Assembly (NCBI GenBank): GCA_002179805.1
Contig: NAVB01000738.1
Span: 1 to 55,525 of the forward strand
Direction of reading: 5' to 3'
Source: Acanthamoeba lenticulata
Taxonomy: Eukaryota > Discosea > Longamoebia > Acanthamoebidae
DNA length: 55,525 bases
Positions 33,013 through 43,737 of this stretch are shown here, one piece after another. The position numbers were made by a program, and so were the translations under genes. Below the pieces are notes generated by a model. That model did not search any database. It saw nothing but the letters and a program-made list of their open reading frames with translations, and had not been told where the DNA came from. The first letter of the stretch is position 1. Each line of letters begins with the position of its first letter.

Positions 33013-33408
33013 TTACGCCTCTCGCTCTGCGAGAGCCGGGTAGGCCGCAAGGAACGCTTTGTTGTAGCAGGCCAACGCCTTCAGTTGGAACTGTACTCGT
33101 TCGTCGTATACGCTTTGGCTGGCGGTGGTGGCGGGCAAGCCCACTATCGTCGCTCCGCTGGGGGACTGCTTTCTCCTCTTGTTGTTTGGCGTCTTTCCTC
33201 GTCGGCTGCCCTCTGACCGTGTGTTGGCCTTCTTGCTGCCCCGCGGTCGAAGGCGGGACATGAAGGCGAGCATGGAAATTGCGTCTTGCTCGTCCGCCTC
33301 CAAATAGGTGACGACGGTTCCCAGTTGACCTTGCTGTCGCTCCCACACTTCTCGCTGCCACTGTGGTGCGTCGGCGGCGAGTTCTTGTCGGCGAGGAAGA
33401 ACCTCCAT
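33013..33408 (-). CDS. Small basic protein of unknown function
   Basis: Single uninterrupted frame of 131 codons from an ATG at 33408 (MEVLPRRQELAADAPQWQRE). The N-terminal third is helical and Glu/Gln-rich (EVWERQQGQLGTVVTYLEAD, ISMLAFMSRLRPRG). The middle is strongly basic (RSEGSRRGKTPNNKRRKQSP, a nuclear-localisation-like stretch), and the end is helical (DERVQFQLKALACYNKAFLA, AYPALAEREA). No known family is recognised. Codon third positions are GC-rich, as in neighbouring exons, which supports coding. It is convergent with the Hsp20-like gene (122 bp between stops). Confidence 0.5.
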   Translation of the reverse strand: MEVLPRRQELAADAPQWQREVWERQQGQLGTVVTYLEADEQDAISMLAFMSRLRPRGSKKANTRSEGSRRGKTPNNKRRKQSPSGATIVGLPATTASQSVYDERVQFQLKALACYNKAFLAAYPALAEREA

Positions 33409-34128
33409 GACGAAGGACGTGAACCGGTCGGTTGTGCTGAAGAAGAAGAAAAAGAAGAAAGAAGACGGTGGACTACTCGTTGAAGTGAGAAAGCTGGAAG
33501 CGTAAAAAGGTGTCGCTGGGGGAAAGTGGTGTGGCCTTGCAGTCGTTCAACAAAACAGAAGTGGCGTAGTGTGAAGGTGGTACAAGCTCAGGCGAGGTGT
33601 GAGACCGTGAAGGTGCGGGGGTGGGGTTGCTGAGAGTAGTGAAGGAAAGCTGAAAGAGTGTGGTCTGCCGCGAGCGCTTGAGGGTGGTGTGCACGCTGCT
33701 GTGTACTTGTTGGAAGAATGACTTGTGGTGCTAAGAAGTACTCGCTCACACTTATAGGTCGTTGGCCAGGTGGTTCTAGGTGCGCTAGTGCATGTCGTTC
33801 GCTGGATGACTGGCGATGTCGGCGAGATGTCAGCGAAAAGAGGCAAATAAAAAGGGATAACAAGAGTGACTCTCGCAGTCGTGGCGCATATTAGGGCAGA
33901 GCTCATGCAACAGCGTACCATGTTTCCCGACTCCAGATGCCTGAATGCTCCAAAATGGGTGCGTTAATGGGGAGAGACTTGTCGGTGCACGTGACTTGTT
34001 ATGGGCGTGGTTGTGGCGCACAAGCAAGTGTCTTTTGGTTTTCAAGGATGTGGACGTCCTAGGACTTTTCACTTCCCCTTTACCACAAACAAACAAGCTC
34101 ACGTTCGTTGACCACGCAAGCAGGGCTT
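33409..34128. other. Long non-coding spacer
   Basis: About 720 bp between two minus-strand genes. It starts with an AAG-rich purine run (about 33438-33465). Minus-strand frames here (about 33547-33921) are Thr/Pro/Ser/Leu-rich with no domain. No tRNA cloverleaf, repeat or conserved frame is recognised. It probably holds the promoter of the small basic protein gene and the 3' UTR of the transporter gene. Confidence 0.4.
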
Positions 34129-36166
34129 TTATGTGAGCCGAGGCAATCGCCAGACAAGAAAGACAGGGTAAAAGGACAGGGCCAGCGTGCACGCGAGCTG
34201 CGCCATGTCGACGTAGGCGAATGAGCCCAGCTCGTAGGCCATGGCGAGGAGTGGCTGCTGGAGATAGTTCATCCAACCACCGATGAAGCAGCAACAACCC
34301 CAAAGCTTTCCAAAGTTGCTGTAGCCGTACCTGAGGGAGCACGGTTGGCGTCAGTCCAGCTGCAACGAAAGGAAGTAGAGGAAGAAGTGGTGGAAGTGTA
34401 CATTTCGATGAGGACGGCGATCATTGCGGTGTAGAAGTAAGCGCGGTAGACGGAAACGATGGCAAAGGTGACGAACTGGACCTCGAGCACAGGCACAAGC
34501 TTGCAGCCAGCGAACAGCAGCGCACCGACATGCGCCGAAATCACCGCCCCCGTGCTACCTGCAGAGCAAGGACCCCGAGGCCGATCATTAGCCACATCAA
34601 GAGTGCAGGCGGCCGCGCGTGGGCGAGATGGAGACCCACCCGCTTTGTCGACGCTCCACCCGATGAGTGGGCTAATGATGAAGACGGCGGGAAGTGTCCA
34701 GGCAAAGACCTCCACGTAGAAGTCCACTGGCCCCACACAAGTGCGTGTACTGTCAGCATACAGCAGCAGCCAGCAAGAAGAAGAAGAAGAAGGCAAAGAA
34801 GAAGACTTGTTGTTGGAGTCACAAGTGTTGTACCGGTGGCGCGGTCGTCGGTCATGTGCTCGAGCTGAACGGGGATCGTGCCCACGTACATGTTGAGCCA
34901 GAGGACGGACAAGTTGGTGTACAAGCAAAAGATCCAATAGTCGAGCGACAGGAACTGCTCCTTGAAGGACCGTTCTGACATGGGCACGCGGGGCTGAGGC
35001 TTGATCAAGGCATCGTCGTTGTCGTTGTCGCCACCGCGCAGGAGCGGCAGCGACTCTTTGCTACTTGGCTTGGACTCGTCATCCTCTTCTTCTGTGAGGA
35101 CTGATATCGTCCAAGTCAGCGCTTCGGGCTTCACTCGCGGCACAAGCCAAAAAGATGGGACGTACGCTTGGCCTCCTTGGTGTGGGAAAGGGCCAGCGGC
35201 CACAGGACCGCGCACAGCAACGAGAGCAGACCGATGGCAGCGTAGCCAATGAAGAAGTTGCGCATGGAGAGGCCCGCCAGTCGGTTGATCAACTGCAGCG
35301 ACCAGCGACCCGCCCAGTTGAGATGTCAACAACAGCACGACAAGAAGGAGGCACACGACCGTGTGCGTACCCCAAAAATCGGGAACACGATGCAGCTTGC
35401 ATCAAAGGCCACGCTGTAGATCCCGAGTACGGTGACTCTCAGCGAGCCGTACAGTTCACTGGTGGAGTTTGTTGTTGTTGTTGTTGCCAATTGGTCGGTT
35501 GGTTAGTGGCAGGAGCGTGAGTGACCCTCATGAGAGCAGAAAAAACCTGAGTCGCAGGAGGGCGTAGAAGATGCCACATCCACCGCTGGCGATGCCGACA
35601 AACCCGATCGCATAAACGTCAAACGCTGCACGGGACGATCATCAGCTAATGAGTTCATCTTCCTCTTGAAGAGCAGGAGACGTACATTCGGTGTTGGAGA
35701 AGGCAAACAGCAGTGATCCGATGCTGAACATGGCGGAAGCCAGTGGCAGCAATTGCCGTGGACCAAGGTAGTCGACCATGAAGCCCCAGGCAAGCGTGGA
35801 GACGCCGAGCGACATCACAGCTGCCGTGTAGATAAAGTTGAGCTTCAGGTCCTGCTCTTCACATTGTGTCTGTTCTGGCCAGTGAGAAAAGAAGCGAATA
35901 ATAAAAACAGCAAATGGACAGCAGGCTCCGGAGGTGCTAAGCACGACGCATACCACCGCGGGAGCGCTGAAAGTGGAGGAGTTGCTTGTGCATAGTTCAT
36001 GGTAGGCGCCTTCCTCCTGGAGGACGAGGAGGATGGGCGACCAGCCGTGGACGGAACCCGAGGTAGTGGCCATGAGAAAGGTGGAAAGGACCATGAGCAA
36101 CGCCTTGTCTACGGCAGACTCGCCCTGCAAGCGGAACGCATCGAACAGGGCCGCCATATAGCGCAT
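34129..36166 (-). CDS. MFS transporter, SLC43-like
   Basis: Start at 36166 (MRYMAALFDAFRLQGES). Hydrophobic segments occur across about eight exons: VLSTFLMATTSGSVHGWSPI, LNFIYTAAVMSLGVSTLAWG with FMVDYLGPRQLLPLASAMFS (the MFS A-like loop D-x-x-G-P-R), IGSLLFAF, a segment ending YGSLRVTVLGIYSVAFDASC, NFFIGYAAIGLLSLLCAVLW, SLDYWIFCLYTNLSVLWLNM, FYVEVFAWTLPAVFIISPLI with GWSVDKAG, GALLFAGCKLVPVLEVQFVT, and YRAYFYTAMIAVLIEMYGYS followed by NFGKLWGCC. The C-terminus is RLPRLT (stop 34131-34129). The order and the GPR and YGYxNFG motifs resemble the SLC43/FMP42 group, which carries large neutral amino acids in animals. A Ser/Glu/Asp-rich cytosolic loop (TEEEDDESKPSSKESLPLL) lies in the middle, as usual between helices 6 and 7. 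The substrate is not known. Confidence 0.8.
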
Positions 36167-36419
36167 GAGGGTCCAAATAAAAGCTGTGGCCCTGCCGCAG
36201 CGTGCCGGTGCGGTTCGTGGTTGTGTCGGGCCATTAGTGCTTTGCCCTTTTTTCTTTTAAGCTTATTTCTTGCCGACAATCTTGTCTTTTCTTCATCATT
36301 TTCTTATTAGAAAAGGAAATACCCAACAAGCAAAGGCCGATAGCAACATCTACAAACATTTCGTCTGGGCGTCCCCTCATAATTGAGTGGCTCCCCAGGT
36401 TGGGGCACAAAAAAGGAGG
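36167..36419. promoter_or_regulatory. Divergent intergenic region, transporter / DENN gene
   Basis: 253 bp between divergent start codons. It has an AT-rich segment (about 36240-36310) and AAATAAAAG at about 36175, TATA-like when read on either strand. An in-frame upstream ATG at 36387 could extend the DENN protein by 11 residues. Confidence 0.35.
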
Positions 36420-39400
36420 ATGGAGGGCGAAGCGTCGCCGTACAAGGGTAGTGGTGGAGGGCGAACTCGTGCGGGGGCGGGCAGGAGCGGTGACGTTCCT
36501 CGTCCAAAATCCAACTCGCTTGTAGAGCAGCGCCGTCAAGCGGCCATTCGCAAGCTGCAAGCTAAGCATGATTTTCTCAATGTACCATCCATCCCGTTTC
36601 TGTTGATGTTACGCGATCTCTCATCATAAGATTATTTCCCAATTTGAATCTCAGAGGGTGTCTCTGAACCAAACGCTCAGCCACAAGGCCCTCACAGAGT
36701 TGCACAAGTACGTAGACTTGCTATGCTTCTTAATCCTGAGGTACGAACACGAGGGCCGACATGTGAGGCGTGGTGGCTATCAGGCGCACGGCGTTTGATT
36801 TGCAGGAGGCAGTGCGGCCAAGCCGCAAAGGTCACCTCTTTGAGCACTTCCTAGTGGTCGGATGGCCGCCCTCTGTGCGCGTTAACCCTAAACTGCCGCC
36901 ACAGCAGCAACTCGCCACCCCGACTATCCTCTACAAGGCATGACCATCTCACTGTTGGTTCGCCCATGGCTCCCCTTCTTATCTTGATCTCTTGGTTGCC
37001 ACAGTACCCAGAGGAGGACAGCAAAACGTCGACCCTCGTCGAGGACGCTGTGGTTCACTTTTGCTTCCCCAACCGGGTGCAGCCGTGGATCCAGCCGCGC
37101 AACGCCAAGTCGAGCGAGAAGCTCGAGCAAAAGATCCTCTTCCCCATCGACGACCTGAGCAACTCGGAGCACTCTTACATTTTCCTCATGACCGGCGAAG
37201 GGCACTTTCTATATGGCGTCTGCGTGAGCCAGGAGGAGCTCCTTTCGGTACAGTTCTCTCTCTTGGCTTGGCTCGACTTCACCAGTTTGTCCAGCCTCCT
37301 CGGCTCATCGCGACTGACCTGGTGGTGGCACAACAGCCCATCGACAAGCCGTCGTTCATGCGCGGGCCCGCCTACTCGCCGCCTGATGGGCTGTCGAAGG
37401 ACGACCTCGAGTATGACATGGCGGCGCCCCGCGTCTACTGTTTCATCACGCGCTTCCCCTTCTTCCAGCTCCACTTCAACATGCTCTACCACCTTCTTGG
37501 TATGGCGTAGCCCGCGTGCTCGCATTCCTGGCATTCCTGGCATTCCTCCTCTCGTGGAGCACGAGCCTGATCTCTCTCTCTCTCTCTCCGGACAGAGCTG
37601 GAGCGAAAGAACAACGCGAGCGCAACGGTACGGCGCGAGCAATACATTGCCCGCAAGAAGCGGGAGCTCGGCCGATCCGGCGTCGGCAAATCCGAAGGCG
37701 ACATGAATTCCAAGTGGTTCAGCGGCCTCGGTAACTGGTTCTCCAAGAAGAGCAGCAAGTCCGAGTCCCGCAAGTCATTGATGGTGCCCGCGCTTCGCGT
37801 GTCCTCGACTCCTCCGCCATCCGACGACTTGCGCTCAGGAAGCTCCCCGAGCGGCCACGGCCTCTCTCCCGCCACTCGCCGTGCGTCCCACACTTCCTCC
37901 TCCTCCTCCTCTTCATGAATCCTTCACCGCCTGTGGCGTTGACATCGCCCTGCGTGTGTTTACAGCAATGCGCTCCAACAGCACCGAAAGCATGGAGACC
38001 ATGCAGGAGCGGCTGCACGAGTTCCACTCGGCTTTGACCAACAACCACGCGTCATCGACGACGCCCACCGCCAGCCCCGACGCCAGCCCAGTGGTCTCGC
38101 CGGCCCGCAACCGGGCGGTCACCGAGGCGCCGCAGCCTGGCGGTCTGCGTGAGTCGGCTCCTTCCTCGTCGGCCAGCCGCAGAGGCCAAAGCCAGGCCGA
38201 GAGCGAAGGCTCTTCTTCGACATCGTCGAGCGCAAACGACGACGCGATGATCAAGCGGCTTCAGAAGCATCACGCGGCCATTATCGAGTCCCAGAGGAGC
38301 CGCGATAAGAGCCGCAAGCAACACGATACCACCTACGACGAGAAGATCAATCGAATCATCGAGACTGTGCATCAACACGCGTCTCCATCATCTCCACCCA
38401 CCGCCAGCGCGTCGTCTTCTTCAACATCAACGGCATCGGCGCCCAGCGCGCATCCGGCGCGTCTCGTACGTCATACCATGGCGCAGCGCGTTGGCGCACG
38501 TCTGATAATTCTAACGACGCGCGGCCGTGTGGGTTGATTACAGGGGCACCGGCGCAATAGGAGCGACGTGTCAGTGATTGTGCGCAACACGCTGGTCGCA
38601 CGTGAGGTCGACAATGCGCTCATGATGGACTCCATCGACGAGAACGAAGCACAGGCGCCCGGCAGCGGCGGCCGAACAGGCGCCGCCGCCGGTCGCGAAG
38701 ATGAGGACACTACCAGTAGCCGGCCGTCATTGATCACGCCGCCGACCAAGCGGCGGTCGGCCATGTTGAACCTCTCGCCTGATCAGAGGAAGGCCCGGCG
38801 CAGCTCGGCCCTCATCCGCAATTCCCAGTTCCTCGAGGAAGAGGAGCAACTCAGCCCGCGCAAGCCCGAGGGCAGCAGCGACGGAGGCGCAAGCAGCCCC
38901 GTCCCGGCTGGGACCGACGAGGAGGACGAGGCCGCCCGCGCTCGGCAGCGGAACAAGGTGTTGGCCGTGCTCAACGAATACTACGCCACGGAGGCCAAGA
39001 GCCTGGAGAGCCTCGCGACCAAGCTACCTCGTCAGCTCCGCCGGAGCAAGCAAGCCAAGCTCGAAGTCACCCCCGTGCGCCTCCTCGTTCATTTCGTTTA
39101 TTTTTCTCGTTATACTTTTATTATTGATAAAAATCTTGAAAAAAATGTTGTGGGGAGCAGAAGGGCGAGGAGGAGAAGGCGATCGCCGAATGGTGCCTGC
39201 CGTCGCTGTTGCGATTGGTCTCCCTCGACCACTTTGTGACGCTCCTCCGCGCGCTGGTCCTCGAGTTCAAGATCATCATCGTCAGCAAGAACCTCGGTAT
39301 CCTCGCTAACGTCGTGTACGAGAATTCTCCCTTCTTCCTCAGTTCATTCCTTGGATTCCTTGCTGTGTTCTCACCTACGCCTCCTTCTCCTCCTCTTGGG

Positions 39401-41938
39401 CCAGGCTCTCGGTGATCGCGTTGCTGCGGCCGCTGGTGTGGCAGGGCCCCTTCATCCCGATCCTGCCCAGCAACATGGGCGAGTGCGTGGAGTCGCCCGG
39501 TACGAATGCGACCCTCCTTGTCCTTCGCACCCTGCAAGATGGGGTCCCGCCCACTCACCATCAAATCCGTACAGTGCCGTTCATCATCGGCGTGCAGCAG
39601 CTCGACGCAGAGCGTGAAGGCCTCGTGCGGGGCGAGTGCGTCGTGCTCGATGTGGAGAACGACGTCCTCAGCCTGCCCCCGCACCTCCTCCCCAACCTTC
39701 CCAAAGAGCGCGAACTGTACGCCCAGCAGCTTCCCTCCTCTTCATCCGAACCCGTGACCACGCCCACGCCAAGCGACGACCATGTCTAACCTTCAAGGTC
39801 TCGGCCGGTTTTGAAAACAGGATGGAGAAGCTGGGCCCGTGGTACGACAAAATATTTGCGTCGGAGCGGGGCGCCAAGGAGCGGCGGCGGGAGCACATCC
39901 TCATGCCCTCCAAGACCTCCAAGAAGGAGATGCGCGCCACCCACGAGATCCTCCAGATCGTGCAGCGGTACACTTTTTCGTTTTTTATTATTGTTTTTAA
40001 ATACTTTATTTTGCCACAATAAAAATAACAACAAATGGGGAGGCAGGTATCATGAAGAGCTGATCTCGGAAGTGGTCAACTGCGCGCACATCTACGCCAT
40101 CGCCACGTCGACCCCGGCCTCGATCCTGCCGGAGATCCCGTCTTTCCGCAACAGCAGCGCCCACCGTCGGCGCGGCGCCGTGATCGTCGGTGGCAGCCCC
40201 GGCCTCGGTGTGCCGACCGGCGGCGGCAGCAGCGGCGCGCTGAGCACACCCTCGACGCCGTCCAAGCCCTGCGCTGCCACGGCCACCACCCGCACACGAC
40301 GGCACCCGACCTCGGCCAGCACGAGCCCCGCGCAGAACTCGCCCTGGTCGTCGCTGATGGCCCAGTCGGGCTCGACGATGACGACAGCGGCGACGTCGGC
40401 GCGCGCGTCGACCTTCAACGCCGGAGCGAGGGGCCACACACATGGCTGGGTCCGCCCGCTTAACGACGAGATCCTGTCGTCGCTCTTGCTACGCCGCGCA
40501 TCGCTGGCACCGCCATCCGCCACCATGTCGGCCTCGCTGGCCTCGCTTCCGGCGCTTGGCGCTAACCCCATGGGCCTCTCGCACGACTTTATCCGCCTGC
40601 CCGAGGTCCGCCCCCGTGCCGGCCGCACTGGCGGCGGTGGCAACTCCAATTTCATGGGCCTGCTGTCGACGATGCCGTCGCGCCTGACCCCGGCCGAGTC
40701 CATGCCGTATCTGCCGTCGCCCAGCTCCCGACGCCCGTCGATGGTGCCGTCCGCCGCGGCGCAGCCGCTGGCCGCGGCCCGGCCAGCCGGCCCGCGCTTC
40801 CTGTCGTTGTCGACGTCGGCCCTGCCGGGCCTCCACAGCGTCTTCTCGACGCACGACCTCGACGACGAGGAGGACGAGGACGACCTCCTGGGCGTGTCTC
40901 GCCTGGCGCTGCAGCGCTCGTTCTCGCTGTCGGCGCTCGAGTCGCTCACCGACGCCGAGAAGGATGAACTGGCCGCCACGCCGCTGCACGAGCACCACCT
41001 CCATCCCCACCACCTACACCAGCGGCTCCTGGGCTCGGCCCGCTCGACGCCCACCCGCCACGCTTCGTTCATGCACCATCAACAGCATCAACACCATCAA
41101 CGATGGCGCTCGACGCCGTCGACGGGCGATAGCGAAGGCGCCGACAGTGATAATAATGAAGATGGTGATGATGATGACGATGACGAACGACGACGACGAC
41201 GGCGACTAGAGCAAGCGGTGCTGAAGTTGAGCCTCACTCCGATGACGCCCCTGTTTGGGTCCAGCCTGCCGCAGCTGTCGGCCACGACGTTCCTGTTCTC
41301 GGTGCACGAGCAGCTCGAGCAGCTGATCGCGCTCTTCCCGCTCAACTACCAGAACTTCATGCGGAGCTTCCTCTTCACGCAGCTGTGGACGGTCTACACG
41401 GACGAGCTCGACCGCACCTTCGCCGAGCGGCGCTCCCAGATCTCCTTCGATCGGCTCCTGTACGTGTGTGTTTTGTGTTTTGCGTTTTGTGGTTGGTGAT
41501 GAAGTGTTAAGAGGTTATGCTTGTTGACCACATGATGTTGGTGTGTCGAGCAGGAAGAAGAAGAAAAAGAAGCATCACAACGACAAGAAGAACAAGAAAA
41601 ATAACAAGAAGAGTGAGGCAGGGGAGAATAAAAAGGAAGAAGAGGAGGAAGAGGAGGAAGAGGATGAAGATGACGAGGAGGCGGATCGGGCGATCAACTA
41701 TGTGACACCGCGCAACGCCGCCAAGTTCAGCGAGCAGGTCAGGAACCTGATCGACTACGAGGACGGCCAGCTGCAGAGCGCGCAGTCGCTGTTGCAGATA
41801 TTTGAGAAGACGCCCGAGGAAGAGGCTGCCCTCGACGACATCCTCCTCCACTCGAGCCGACGGCTCACCATTCTCACCAAGGCGCTCGACTCGATTAACC
41901 TCCTCCTCCTTCGCTCTCCACCTTCTCCTACGCCGTGA
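36420..41938 (+). CDS. DENN-domain protein (Rab GEF candidate)
   Basis: Large gene of about 12 exons. The start at 36420 gives MEGEASPYKGSGGG. uDENN: HLFEHFLVVGWPPSVRVNPK, then VVHFCFPNRVQPW, SEHSYIFLMTGEGHFLYGVC and RVYCFITRFPFFQLHFNMLY. A long Ser/Asp-rich linker follows (SVGKS-, SNSTESMETMQ- and HHAAI-containing segments, 37640-38960). Core DENN (about 38960-39790): AVLNEYYATEAKSLESLATK, CLPSLLRLVSLDHFVTLLRA with LVLEFKIIIVSKNL, LSVIALLRPLVWQGPFIPIL, and ECVVLDVENDVLSLPPHLLP. After two more introns (one AT-rich, about 39968-40047) comes a second low-complexity block, then PLNYQNFMRSFLFTQLWTVY (dDENN-like). After an intron a Lys-rich/Glu-rich stretch follows, and helices to the stop at 41936-41938. 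DENN proteins exchange nucleotide on Rab GTPases. The subfamily is not determined. One gene is assumed because the frames join; a split at about 40,000 cannot be excluded. Confidence 0.85.
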
Positions 41939-42237
41939 ATGTAAAAGCTATGCGTGGTCTTGTTGTGCGCTCTACGGCCGAGCGATAACAGCTTTTCTCC
42001 ATTTAGGGTGCGCACAAGTCGCCAACGTTGTGGTTGTAGGCCACCACCTTGGTGCACACTTGGGGTTCTTGGGAGGTCGTGGGCCAGGAGGAACGCATGC
42101 AGCTTCCCAGGTGCTACCGGATCAATGAGCCCATCCCGCGGCCGCGGACGGCGAGGCTGTGCCGGTGCCTCGGCTTCTTCATCGTGACATGCGGGTGTTT
42201 GCTGATGGTTGTTTGAGTTTATCTCAGGTTGTCGTGT
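41939..42237. other. Intergenic segment, nothing recognised
   Basis: About 300 bp after the DENN stop. It includes GC-rich sequence without a long open frame matching any family and no RNA-like structure that I can see. Confidence 0.35.
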
Positions 42238-43187
42238 TATGGCAACTCTGTTCTACATCAACGCGGGTTCCATCTCTGGTCTACAATCAGGCGTGGTGGG
42301 CGGCATCCCCAGCAAGTTGATCATCGCCCAGGCCACGGAGGGCCGCAGCATGTGGACCGATATCATGCTCGGCGGCATGATTGTTGGCTTACCTCATCAT
42401 GGCCTCTCGCTGCAAGGCGGTGAAAAAGGCAACCGCTTAAGGTGGCGTGGTCAAATGCCCAAATTTGGAACTGTGCCTGCTCTTTGGGCGCCACGACTCC
42501 TGACTTGCCTGCATTCCATTTCCCTTGTCTACTCCTCTACTGTGCAAGATGCAGAACAAGGTTGAACTTCAGGCTGTCCACGTTGCACCTACTTGCTGTG
42601 AGGCAGTAGTGCAGATTAACCGCAATGACAATCCCTATGAACCCCAAGTACGCGTACAGGCTGCCATAGCCATCACCCAAGCCCTCATCAACTCGGGGAA
42701 CCTGGAAGCGGAACCGAAGAACTTTGTAGCTGAAGCAGTCTTCTTGGAGCGGCGTGCCGATGGCAACCGTTCTACTTCCGCAGTACACGGCAAGATCAAC
42801 GGAGGTTTCTACGCCGTTAGCACAACCAGAACGTACGCGCCCAGGCCCTTACCCTTTTCTTTTATTCACTCCAGTGTGCTTGGTTGTAGCGACAGGGAAA
42901 TGGCGATGAACGCAGAGGTCCCCGCTCAGCGAGCCGCGACAGAGCAAAGGCTTAAGGCGATGGAAACAGAGCTCAGAACGACGCGTCAAGAGGTTGCCAC
43001 GATGCAAGCAGAGCTCAGAACTACGCGTCAAGAGCTCATAACTACGCGTCAAGAGGTTGCCACGATGCAAGCAGAGCGCCAGAGGGATATGGCTCTCCGA
43101 GCCAAGGTCAGCGCCGAGGTTGGTAAGCTTGCCCGGGCTGCTATGGCTATTAGTGTCCTGCTGGGACCGCTGGAAATCCATGAGTAG
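42238..43187 (+). CDS. Orphan gene with C-terminal tandem coiled-coil repeats (model uncertain)
   Basis: Two open segments, unrecognised. Segment 1 (from ATG 42238) reads MATLFYINAGSISGLQSGVV then GGIPSKLIIAQATEGRSM and loses resemblance to coding sequence by about 42420. Segment 2 (ATG 42549, or 42525) reads MQNKVELQAVHVAPTCCEAV, then PQVRVQAAIAITQALINSGN and AEAVFLERRADGNRST. An in-frame intron of about 56-57 nt (donor GTACGC near 42833, acceptor TTGTAG near 42889) leads to DREMAMNAEVPAQRAATEQR and then repeated heptads (ELRTTRQEVATMQA twice, with a partial copy ELITTRQ between). It ends LLGPLEIHE (stop 43185-43187). The repeats form a continuous coiled coil of about 60 residues. The two segments may be separate genes. 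No function is assigned; this is the least gene-like stretch with open frames in the window. Confidence 0.35.
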
Positions 43188-43189
43188 AC

Positions 43190-43600
43190 GCCTTTTTGAA
43201 TAGGAATAGATTAATCGCATCTTTCAGCTGGGTTACCGACTGCAGGGCGTTGGGCATGATCTGCCAGCACGCCCACTGCACACCGGCGTTGGCCCGTTGC
43301 AGTTGTTCTCGTTGCGCTGCCAGGAGGGCAGGGCCGACCCCTGTTGTAGGACGTCGAGAAGTAGCAGGCGCCCCACTCCTCGACGATGAGGCGCTTGCCC
43401 ACGGCCATGTTCACGAAGGGCTGGATTGCCGAGGTGGTGAGGTCGCCCGGGCTTTATCACGATAGCGCGTGCATCAAGGCAGACGAGTAAATCGCCGCGC
43501 CGATGATGCACCAGTCCTCTACAACGGCGAGTAGTCCACGTGGTAGTCGTCCATCATGCTGGTCAGACGCTGCGGCTCAGCTTGCACCTCGCTTGTGTCG
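43190..43600 (-). pseudogene. Relic of a glycoside hydrolase (GH5-like) C-terminal region
   Basis: On the minus strand, one frame reads LTTSAIQPFVNMAVGKRLIV then EEWGACYFSTSYNRG (about 43445-43340), resembling the catalytic-nucleophile strand of GH5-type endoglucanases/mannanases (GKPLVxEEFG). The continuation, ALLAAQREQLQRANAGVQWA then CWQIMPNALQSVTQLKDAIN and LFLFKKAST (43334-43195), lies in another frame. Upstream, DYHVDYSPL is followed by a stop codon (about 43525). At least two frame disruptions within 300 bp, no start and no plausible introns suggest a decayed gene fragment. No intact copy is in the window. The GH assignment rests on one motif. Confidence 0.45.
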
Positions 43601-43737
43601 TTAACTGTAGTAGTTGGTTTGTCTGCCAAGTTGGCAGTTAATTGACGACCTGATTCGCCCGAAACCAGAAATGTAGCCTAAAAATGACAAGAAATACTTC
43701 ACTTTCGTTCATAAAAAGAAGAACAACAAGCCACAAG

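Noticed and set aside
33547..33921. 125-codon minus-strand frame in the 33.4-34.1 kb spacer
   Set aside because: Thr/Ser/Pro-rich without a domain, and its codon use is unlike neighbouring exons.
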